11,772 nt of DNA from Klebsiella pneumoniae (GTDB lineage: Bacteria; Pseudomonadota; Gammaproteobacteria; Ga0077536). The position numbers and the translations under genes were made by a program. The number at the start of each line of letters is the position of its first letter. The first letter of the stretch is position 1. The stretch covers positions 1 to 11,772 of the forward strand of contig CAMCBY010000074.1 of the NCBI GenBank assembly GCA_945873015.1. The letters run 5' to 3'. The notes beneath the pieces were generated by a model, which made no database searches, was not told the DNA's origin, and saw only the letters and a program-made list of their open reading frames with translations. This document shows positions 1 to 6,023 of the stretch, piece after piece.

Positions 1-155
1 ACCAGTGGGACTGGAACGGCAGTGGCGTGTGGCAGATGGAGTTGAAGGTCTGCGGCATGTTCGAGTTGACCGAGAACGGCAAGATCATCGAATGGCGCGA
101 GTACTACGATAACGACTACTGGAGCAACAACGGCGGCCCAAGTCTGGTGCTGTAA
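1..155 (+). CDS. Limonene-1,2-epoxide hydrolase / SnoaL-like protein, 3' fragment
   Basis: Only the last 50 codons are present (reading frame from base 3, TAA at 153-155); the start lies outside the window. The fragment has the C-terminal pattern of the limonene-epoxide-hydrolase/SnoaL cone-shaped fold: a beta strand ending CGMFELTENGKI, then IEWREYYDNDYW. The WR(D/E)YYD segment matches the family's W-R-D-Y-F-D motif, whose final Asp is one of the active-site carboxylates in true limonene-epoxide hydrolases. Family members either open epoxides with water or act as ketosteroid-isomerase-like or cyclase enzymes, and this fragment cannot tell these apart. The gene runs in the same direction as the downstream short-chain dehydrogenase, but 466 bp of repeats and a hairpin lie between them, so co-transcription is doubtful. 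The family call is fairly secure; the substrate is unknown. Confidence 0.7.
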   Translation, partial: QWDWNGSGVWQMELKVCGMFELTENGKIIEWREYYDNDYWSNNGGPSLVL

Positions 156-160
156 GCGTC

Positions 161-180
161 GGCAGGCGGGGCTGCCTGCC
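161..180 (+). terminator. Terminator-like hairpin after the epoxide-hydrolase-like gene
   Basis: GGCAGGC, a 6-nt loop (GGGGCT), then GCCTGCC form a perfect 7-bp GC-rich stem that begins 5 nt after the TAA stop. No clean run of T follows (the next bases are CATCCTCG), so it is either a weak intrinsic terminator or a 3'-end stabilising hairpin. Position and stem are seen directly; the role is inferred. Confidence 0.45.
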
Positions 181-201
181 CATCCTCGTAGGTGCGAATT
201 C

Positions 202-466
202 GTTGGGTGTAGGTCTGAAACTGATATTACGAATCAAGCGCTTCGTAGTAGCGAGCTTAATCCCGGTAATACACTGGAATCGTGAGGAACCCGTAGCAGT
301 ATTGCGCGATATCGCACCAGTAGGTCGTCCAGGTGATTGTGGGTCAGACTTCAGTCTGACACTGTCGTGAAAGCCTCCTGCCGCCAATCGCCTGTGAATG
401 TCAGACTGAAGTCTGACCCACAGAAGATCACCTGCCGACGCTCAGTTTGAGACCTACACCCAATTT
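202..466. mobile_element. Putative non-autonomous MITE-like element with 21-bp terminal inverted repeats
   Basis: The arms are 203-223 (starting TTGGGTGTAGGTCT and ending AAACTG) and 443-463 (its reverse complement with a single mismatch). They enclose about 220 bp with no gene. The element sits inside an A repeat, splitting it into 188-201 and 467-480. ATTCG occurs on both flanks (198-202 and 467-471) and may be a 5-bp target duplication, but the host palindrome itself contains repeated ATTC, so this is ambiguous. A B-type inverted pair lies in its interior. Short length, inverted ends, no transposase and insertion into another repeat are MITE hallmarks. The transposase family is unknown. 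Confidence 0.5.
330..434. repeat. B-family inverted repeat pair (REPIN-like), GTCAGACTTCAGTCTGAC version
   Basis: Two 24-nt palindromic units, 338-361 and 399-422, are exact reverse complements separated by 37 nt. An outer 8-bp pair (CAGGTGAT at 330-337 and ATCACCTG at 427-434) lengthens the dyad. Each unit is itself a near-palindrome with the core GTCAGACTTCAGTCTGAC, so both local hairpins and a long-range stem are possible. The same unit, with two compensating base changes, occurs at 10010-10083. Confidence 0.8.
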
Positions 467-536
467 ATTCGCACATTTAATGGCGGGGCTGAGCGTTGAG
501 GCGCGCATATTAATGTGCGAATGAATTCGCACCTAC
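467..536. repeat. A-family inverted repeat (right part of interrupted copy)
   Basis: ATTCGCACATTTAA (467-480) faces TTAATGTGCGAATGAATTCGCACCTAC (510-536; key core GTGCGAATGAATTCGCAC at 515-532, a perfect 8-bp stem with a 2-nt loop). With 188-201 added, this forms a full A element equivalent to 1393-1477, with a 29-nt spacer (481-509). Confidence 0.75.
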
Positions 537-553
537 GGGACGGCAAACAAGTC

Positions 554-582
554 TTGCCCGTCGTGCTTGCACCCCCTATCTT
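554..582 (+). promoter_or_regulatory. Possible sigma70 promoter for the short-chain dehydrogenase gene
   Basis: TTGCCC (554-559) and TATCTT (577-582) each match four of six consensus bases of the -35 and -10 boxes, and they are separated by the preferred 17 bp. They lie 39 bp upstream of the ATG and just outside the repeat cluster. In GC-rich DNA such matches arise by chance, so this is tentative. Confidence 0.3.
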
Positions 583-621
583 GCGGTCGCTTATTCAACA
601 AATTGTGCGCAGGGGGATTTC

Positions 622-1383
622 ATGGATCTTGGACTCAAAGGCAAGGGCGTCATCGTGACGGGCGCCAGCAAAGGTATCGGCCGCGCGATCGCGCTGGAAT
701 TCGCGCGTGAAGGCGCCAACGTGGCGATCTGCGCGCGCGGCGCCGAAGCCCTCGAAGCGACCCGCGCCGAACTCGCCGCGCTCGGCGTCAAGGTGTTCGC
801 CTCGAGCTGCGATGTCGGCGATGCCGCATCGCTGGCCGGTTTCCTCGACAACGCCCATGCCGTGCTCGGGCGTGTCGATGTGCTGGTCAACAACCCCTCG
901 GGTTTTGGTGTGATGGACACCGAGGAAGGCTGGGCGGCGAGTTTGTCCGTAGACGTGATGGCGGCAGTGCGCGCCACCTGGAAGGTGGTGCCGTGGCTCG
1001 AAGCCCAGGGCGGCGGCGCGATCATCCATATCAGCTCGATTTCGGGTCTCGAAGCGAGTCTGCCCGGCGTGGCGGCCTATGCGGCGGCCAAGGCCAGCCT
1101 CATCAGTCACTCCAAGAGCATGGCGATGGAACTCGCGCCGAAAAACATCCGCGTCAATTGTGTGGCGCCTGGTTCGATAAATTTCCCCGGCGGTTTCTGG
1201 GAAAACGTCAAACGCGACACGCCTGACTTTTTTAATGTGGTGTTGTCCGGTATTCCTTTCGGGCGTATGGGTCGCCCCGAAGAAGTGGCCAATGCGGTGG
1301 TGTTCCTGGCCTCGGAAAAAGCGAGCTGGGTATCGGGCGCGATGCTGCCGGTAGACGGCGTACAGCACAAAGGCAACCTGTAA
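622..1383 (+). CDS. Classical SDR-family NAD(P)-dependent oxidoreductase
   Basis: A complete 253-residue short-chain dehydrogenase/reductase, the usual length for the classical family. The Rossmann cofactor motif TGASKGIG is at residues 13-20, followed by an NNPSG segment (90-94) where most members have NNAG. The catalytic Ser139, Tyr153 and Lys157 are in place (HISSISG...YAAAK). The PGSINFPGGFW stretch (183-193) and the VDGVQHKG end (244-251) mark a subgroup of FabG-like enzymes. Such enzymes oxidise an alcohol or reduce a ketone, often a 3-hydroxyacyl-CoA or ring carbonyl; the substrate is not shown by sequence. The ATG at 622 is preceded by AGGGGG (611-616) at 5-nt spacing, which supports this start. 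The gene stands alone: nested repeats lie upstream, and it converges on the big membrane-protein gene across only 95 bp. It is probably cytoplasmic. Confidence 0.93.
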   Translation: MDLGLKGKGVIVTGASKGIGRAIALEFAREGANVAICARGAEALEATRAELAALGVKVFASSCDVGDAASLAGFLDNAHAVLGRVDVLVNNPSGFGVMDTEEGWAASLSVDVMAAVRATWKVVPWLEAQGGGAIIHISSISGLEASLPGVAAYAAAKASLISHSKSMAMELAPKNIRVNCVAPGSINFPGGFWENVKRDTPDFFNVVLSGIPFGRMGRPEEVANAVVFLASEKASWVSGAMLPVDGVQHKGNL

Positions 1384-1392
1384 TCAGTACCC

Positions 1393-1477
1393 TGTAGGTG
1401 CGAATTCATTCGCACATTTAAGCCCAGACGCAGGCGCAACGTTTGGTTTTTAATGTGCGAATGATTTCGCACCTACA
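1393..1477. repeat. Intact A-family inverted repeat element filling a convergent gene gap
   Basis: The left unit 1393-1421 (TGTAGGTGCGAATTCATTCG and on to CACATTTAA) faces the right unit 1450-1477, its near-perfect reverse complement, across a 28-nt spacer. Each unit contains its own hairpin core (GTGCGAAT-TC-ATTCGCAC on the left; the right core has one mismatched pair). The element starts 10 bp after the dehydrogenase stop and ends 1 bp before the stop codon of the converging gene, so it is 85 of the 95 intergenic bases. It could serve as a bidirectional terminator or 3'-end stabiliser for both transcripts; that role is inferred from position. Confidence 0.85.
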
Positions 1478-1478
1478 G

Positions 1479-4400
1479 TCATTTTGCCGCCTCTTCACCG
1501 CCTTTCACGACACTCCACAACTGCCGCACCGTCGAACTCAAGGTAATCACCGAACCGAGTGAGGCGATGATCCATTGCATCTTGTCGTCGCCGCTCTGGA
1601 ACAGGAACAGTGCGAGCAGCCCCAACACCATGATCACCGGCCAGCGCATCGACTGCCACAGGCTGTCCTGAAAGCGTGCGCTGAACTGATCAAGCTCGCG
1701 GGAAACTTCCACGTTTTCGACAAACCACTGCAAGGTGCGGCTGGCAATGCGTATGCGCGGTTCGCGCACGATGAGGCCACGGTTGAGCAGACTTTCCAGC
1801 ACGTCATGCTGATCGGGATTGACCAGTTCGCGCCGCACCAGTTGTAGCAACAAAGCCTGTTCACGCAAGGTCGAGGCGCTCCACTTGCGGAAGTAGAGGT
1901 TTTCGGCGAGACGGAAGATTACCGCCAGGGCCTGCACCGGCCGCGTTACGTGCTCGGTGCGCTGCTTGATGGTGGCGGCGTGAATCTGCAGTTCAGGGAA
2001 AGTCGACAGTTCGTCGTCCACCAGCGCCGGGCGGGTTGCACCGCCGTCCCAGCGCAGCGGCGCGCCGAGTTTGTCGAATCGCTCAATGAGATCGAGCCAC
2101 GCGAACTGCGCCTCGCCATCGCTGCCGAGATGGCCGACGCCGTTCGCTACCGCGTCGTGAATGAAAAAATCCGGCAGTACTTCGCAGACCACCACCACCC
2201 GGCCGCCGCGCGCCAACAAGGATTTGAGCGCGCTGCGACAGGCTGCAGCGCGCGCCGCATCAAGCTCGCGCAGCGCGAGTTCGAGGCCGGTCACCACCAC
2301 GGCGCGCGTCACCGCTACGCTCCCATCGATTTCATGCCAGGCCTGCACGCTGCACTGGGCCGACCATTGTTCAAGCTCGAGGGCGGTCGGTGAATAACCG
2401 ATCAGAAAGCTCGGCCGGTGTAAGAGTTCGAGCGCCGGCCGCTCGTCCTGCGTATCGCCCGCTACCGGCCACGGCGGCAGGAAGCTGTATGCGCCGGCGC
2501 CCTGCAGTCCAAACAGCCGTCGCGAAGCGAGCCATGAGACCAGCCCCAGGAACAACGATGTGCAGCACAGGATAAGCAGCGCGGCGCTTGCATCGATATG
2601 ACGTGATACATCGGGGCGCCGCAATACGTCTGCCTGCAGCGTCGGTGCGCCGCTCAAGGGCCGCAGCATCGCGTTCTCGTCGGAATAGGGTGCCAGCGTG
2701 TGTTTCATCAGCAGCGCCGCGCGATAGGCAAAAGAGTCCTTGGGGCGGTAATCGCAGGGCGCCTCGACTGCGTTGGCGGCACACGGCGCCGGCGCGTGCA
2801 GGCTTTCGATATTTTCGTCATACCGCGGTGGGGGTTGCCGGCACTCACCGTCGAGGCGCGCGCTGTCGCGCAGGGTCTGGCAATACTCTTTCAAGTTGTT
2901 GCCACGATCGCGCTGCGCATGGTGGGTCCAGGCGCTGGCGAAATCTGATTCGCGACTCAAGTAATAACCGACCGCGTCCTGATAGAAACCGAACACCGGC
3001 ACGCCGGCCACCGCAGTGAACAGGCCGATGCCGGCCAAGGCGTGCACGCTGCGGAAGTACGGACGCAGCGCACGGGCCACGCGGCTTACGCGACTCAAGG
3101 CCACGATCACCCCGGCCAGCGCCAGCGCCAGCACCGCGAACTCGACGCCGTCGAGCATAAACCCCCAGGTCAAGGCGACCAGCGGAATCACCACCAGCAG
3201 CACATTGCGCAGCGAAGTATCAGCCCACAGCGACGACAGATAGGCAAACAGCAGCGGGCCTATCAACAGCGGTTGGATGACCAGGGCCAGGCCGTCGCGG
3301 TTACCGAGGTTGCGGAACAGGGCGATGGCGTAGGCGATGCTGATGGCGGCGGTCAGCGCATGGCGCAGCGCATTATCGGGATGTGGCCACCAGGCGTTGG
3401 CGATGGCGTAGCCGAGCGCGTGCTGCAACTCCATGCCGAGCAGCACCAGAGCTGCAATCGCGAGCACCGGCACGAATGCCAGCACCGCCGCTTCCAAAAT
3501 GATCGAGGCCGACATCTCGTTGTCGCGGTACACCACCATCGACCACGGCACACCGCGCACCGGTGTGACAAATCCCTGAATCCAGCGGTCGCTGTAGAAG
3601 CTGGTGAAGTGATCGTCCTGGTCGGCCTGAGTGGCGGCGAGCAGAGTCTTGTTGTTATTGGTCTCGGTATAAAAATTCTCTATCAGGGCGGCTTCATCGT
3701 TGGCATGAAACAGCACCTCGCCGCTCTGATCAGCGAGCACGGCAAAGCCGTAATGGGCCGGCAGTACCGCGGCGGTCAGCGCGCGCATATTGGTCATCAG
3801 CGCTGCCACCCGTGGCGCGCAACTGCGCAAGGCCGCCGGCAGTCGCGCGGCGTCGCTGGCCAGTGGGCGGGCGAGGATGGTGGTCTTGCGCCCTTCACTG
3901 CGTGACCACACCCGCTCGACGTAAATACCGGCAGGTGCGGCCCACGGCGGATGCCAGACCTGGCCATCACGCGCGCGCTTGAAATATTCGCGACTCGGCA
4001 CATTCAGATGACGCAACTGTCCGCGGCGATTATTCAGCTGACCAAACACCTGGTCGCCATTCGCATCGATGAGCCAGGCCAGCGCGTAATCGTTGCCGGT
4101 GAGCGGCGTTTGTTGATCCGGCGGCACATCGGCGAGGGTGTAGGCGGCGGTCGGATTGGCGCAGGCCGGGTCGACGTTATGCGCGTCGAGCGCCACCAGT
4201 CCGTCGTAATAGGCGTGCGCATGACGTTGCAAGGTGAGAATGGCCGGCAGCTCGCCGACCAGCGTCGGAGTCGCGCTGAGGGCGCGATACAAGTCGCGAT
4301 ACAGCCCCTGATCGCTGGCCAGATATTGCAGGGCCGCGACATCGTCACGCGTCAGTTGTTCGGGTTGCGGCGCAAAGCGCAGAGCGGGGTAACTGGCAGC

Positions 4401-5882
4401 GAGCTTGCGGTACAGCGCCGAATTCTGTTCGAGTTGGCGTGCCTCACGGAGCAGCGCCCTGAGCGGTGCCGGCAGGGCCTGGTAACTCGCGATGATGGTC
4501 TGTTCAGCGGCGTCGAGGGCGCGCGCCTTGCTGCGCAGTTCGAGTTCGAGTCTGTCTTTCAGTTCGCTCGCCAGTTGCGCGAGGGTGGCGTCGGTGTCGA
4601 GGCGCTGTTTGACGCTGGAATTGATGATGAGACCGAGCATCACTGCACTGCCGGTGGCGACGATGAGGCTGACCACGAACACGCTGAAATCGAAGCGCGA
4701 CAGGCTGGTGCCGCGGCCGAGGAATAACAGACGCACCGCCGGCAGCAGCGCAATGGCAAGCAGCAGGGCAAAGCTGAACACTGCAAATTCAAGCGGCGCG
4801 ACATGAAAACGCTCGGCATTGAAGCGGCGCGTTTCCTTGAGACCGACCACATACCAGCTCGCATAAGCGGCCGCACTGTCGGCGGGCGCCAGGGGCGGGA
4901 CATGGGGCTGCACGAAGACCGTGTAGTCGGTGGCGCCGAAGCGGCGCTTGAGGATGCGTGTATAGCGTTCCTGTGCAGCGTCGCCGCCGGCATCCGCTGC
5001 GCCACCGTTGGCGGATGGCGGCTGGCTGACGTCGAGTTTCAACAGGCGGGTGAATTCGCTGGTGTCCGGCAGGCGCCCGAAATCGTGGCGGCCCTTGCCC
5101 AGTCTCTCGGTCGACAGATACAGCAGTTCACCCTTGCCATCGAGCACCGCAAACTGATCGAAATCGAAGTTGAGCCCGGCCGGGTCGAACAGGGCGCCGA
5201 AAGGCAAATGGGCACTCGGCAGGCGCCGGCCGTGGCTGGGGCGCGGACCATCGCTGGTGCATTCGGTCACCACCAGTTCGCGATTGCCGGCGCTGCCGTT
5301 GAGCGTGAAGCTGGTGCCGCGGGCGCGCACCTCGTCGCCGCTTCTACAAAGAGAGTTGTCGTTTTCCACCCAGCGCATGCTGAGGCTGGCGAGCATACGA
5401 TTGCTTTGCAGCGAACGCCGATAGCGGATTTCATTGTCGCGGTGGTCGCGACGCACCTGCGTGATGATGGACAAAGATTCGCGCAGTGGCGCGGCCTGGC
5501 CGGCGCTCTGATCCTGCGTCGCCATCAGCGCGCATTGCAGATAACGTTGCAGGGCACCCCCTGTGTCAGCTTCAGTCTCGAGTGTGGCGGCGCTGCAGTC
5601 GCGTACCGTATCGGTTGGCCGGCCCGCCAGCGTCGTGCCGACATTGGCGGCCACCGGCAGAAAGTTGAACAGATGGGGAAAATTCAACAGCACCGCATCG
5701 ACCTGATCGGTGAGGTTGTTCAACTGGCGGAAACTGTTCCTGGCCAGATGTTCCGAGGCGCTGCGCGCACTCAGGTAATACCAGCCAGCACCCAGCAACA
5801 GCACGATGCCGACCGCAAATGCGCTTAAACGATTGCTGCGGCGACGACGCGTGGTCGTGCCGTCGTTGGGCGATGTGGCCAT
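1479..5882 (-). CDS. Giant 12-helix membrane protein with cache-like extracytoplasmic domains and an atypical cytoplasmic tail
   Basis: The ATG at 5882 gives 1467 residues. It is preferred over a GTG at 5945 (1488 residues) because AGGAG lies 9 nt before it. Predicted layout: helix 20-38; extracytoplasmic 39-364; helices 365-388 and 399-421; extracytoplasmic 422-791; helix 792-817; helices near 842-856, 864-885, 892-909, 911-929 and 946-967; extracytoplasmic 968-1097; helix 1098-1119; cytoplasmic 1120-1412; helices 1413-1429 and 1436-1452. The large outer domains look like cache/PAS-type sensors: FAVLDGKGELLYLS in the first, LAWLIDANGDQVFG, PSREYFKRARDG and FAVLADQSGEVLFHAND in the second, with GVPWSMVVYRD before the membrane. 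The tail has a strand-rich segment resembling a degenerate NTPase fold without a Walker A motif, then a winged-helix-like LVNPDQHDVLESLLNRGLI (1353-1371) and a terminal helix pair. No kinase, HAMP, GGDEF or chemotaxis domain is seen. Function is unknown; a sensor or stress-signalling role is inferred. Confidence 0.88.
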   Translation of the reverse strand: MATSPNDGTTTRRRRSNRLSAFAVGIVLLLGAGWYYLSARSASEHLARNSFRQLNNLTDQVDAVLLNFPHLFNFLPVAANVGTTLAGRPTDTVRDCSAATLETEADTGGALQRYLQCALMATQDQSAGQAAPLRESLSIITQVRRDHRDNEIRYRRSLQSNRMLASLSMRWVENDNSLCRSGDEVRARGTSFTLNGSAGNRELVVTECTSDGPRPSHGRRLPSAHLPFGALFDPAGLNFDFDQFAVLDGKGELLYLSTERLGKGRHDFGRLPDTSEFTRLLKLDVSQPPSANGGAADAGGDAAQERYTRILKRRFGATDYTVFVQPHVPPLAPADSAAAYASWYVVGLKETRRFNAERFHVAPLEFAVFSFALLLAIALLPAVRLLFLGRGTSLSRFDFSVFVVSLIVATGSAVMLGLIINSSVKQRLDTDATLAQLASELKDRLELELRSKARALDAAEQTIIASYQALPAPLRALLREARQLEQNSALYRKLAASYPALRFAPQPEQLTRDDVAALQYLASDQGLYRDLYRALSATPTLVGELPAILTLQRHAHAYYDGLVALDAHNVDPACANPTAAYTLADVPPDQQTPLTGNDYALAWLIDANGDQVFGQLNNRRGQLRHLNVPSREYFKRARDGQVWHPPWAAPAGIYVERVWSRSEGRKTTILARPLASDAARLPAALRSCAPRVAALMTNMRALTAAVLPAHYGFAVLADQSGEVLFHANDEAALIENFYTETNNNKTLLAATQADQDDHFTSFYSDRWIQGFVTPVRGVPWSMVVYRDNEMSASIILEAAVLAFVPVLAIAALVLLGMELQHALGYAIANAWWPHPDNALRHALTAAISIAYAIALFRNLGNRDGLALVIQPLLIGPLLFAYLSSLWADTSLRNVLLVVIPLVALTWGFMLDGVEFAVLALALAGVIVALSRVSRVARALRPYFRSVHALAGIGLFTAVAGVPVFGFYQDAVGYYLSRESDFASAWTHHAQRDRGNNLKEYCQTLRDSARLDGECRQPPPRYDENIESLHAPAPCAANAVEAPCDYRPKDSFAYRAALLMKHTLAPYSDENAMLRPLSGAPTLQADVLRRPDVSRHIDASAALLILCCTSLFLGLVSWLASRRLFGLQGAGAYSFLPPWPVAGDTQDERPALELLHRPSFLIGYSPTALELEQWSAQCSVQAWHEIDGSVAVTRAVVVTGLELALRELDAARAAACRSALKSLLARGGRVVVVCEVLPDFFIHDAVANGVGHLGSDGEAQFAWLDLIERFDKLGAPLRWDGGATRPALVDDELSTFPELQIHAATIKQRTEHVTRPVQALAVIFRLAENLYFRKWSASTLREQALLLQLVRRELVNPDQHDVLESLLNRGLIVREPRIRIASRTLQWFVENVEVSRELDQFSARFQDSLWQSMRWPVIMVLGLLALFLFQSGDDKMQWIIASLGSVITLSSTVRQLWSVVKGGEEAAK

Positions 5883-5891
5883 CGAACACTG

Positions 5892-5896
5892 CTCCT
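5892..5896 (-). promoter_or_regulatory. Ribosome binding site that decides the start of the giant membrane protein
   Basis: Read on the minus strand, AGGAG ends 9 nt before the ATG at 5882. The alternative GTG at 5945 has no comparable purine-rich site (upstream sequence GATATTGCGCG). The N-terminus is therefore probably MATSPNDG, with a basic RRRR stretch just before the first helix. Confidence 0.6.
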
Positions 5897-6023
5897 GGTG
5901 TCGCAGGGCGCGGTCCCTGTCGCGCCGCCAAGGTGAAAGATTCACCGCGCAATATCAAGCGTCACACGCACGCCGCGAGCCCACCTCCCTGGAAGTCTGA
6001 TTGCGGATTTTATCGAGGCCGTT

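Larger units (their letters stand above)
188..536. repeat. Composite nested inverted-repeat region (families A, C and B)
   Basis: This fills most of the 466-bp gene-free stretch 156-621. From outside inwards it holds: half of an A repeat (GTAGGTGCGAATTC, 188-201); a C arm (203-223); about 105 bp of unassigned, AT-richer sequence (224-329); a B inverted pair (338-361 and 399-422); the opposite C arm (443-463, one mismatch in 21 to the left arm); the other half of the A repeat (ATTCGCACATTTAA, 467-480); and a complete inverted A repeat (510-536). Joining 188-201 to 467-480 gives exactly the sequence of the intact A repeat at 1394-1421, so the block between looks inserted. No protein-coding potential was recognised here. 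The A and B families recur in two other intergenic gaps of this window, as expected for REP/REPIN-type extragenic palindromes. Confidence 0.8.

Noticed and set aside
224..329. Possible tRNA or small RNA in the AT-richer part of the first intergenic region
   Set aside because: Only a small local hairpin is visible; no cloverleaf, T-loop motif or terminator could be identified.
188..536. CRISPR array
   Set aside because: The repeats are inverted, of several families and unevenly spaced; there are no direct repeats with regular spacers and no cas genes.
571..586. Possible sigma54 promoter before the short-chain dehydrogenase gene
   Set aside because: TTGCAC and TTGCG are present, but the spacing does not fit the -24/-12 arrangement and the GG of the -24 element is missing.
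595..1368. Open frame of 257 codons on the minus strand
   Set aside because: Antisense to the short-chain dehydrogenase over its whole length, Arg/His-rich, no motif.
3042..3905. Open frame of 287 codons on the plus strand
   Set aside because: It is antisense to the giant membrane protein, rich in Gln, His and Arg as typical for a GC-rich shadow frame, with no recognisable domain.
4803..5828. Open frame of 341 codons on the plus strand
   Set aside because: A shadow of the same minus-strand gene; repetitive Gly/Gln/Arg composition and no motif. The opposing frame has coherent helices and sensor motifs.
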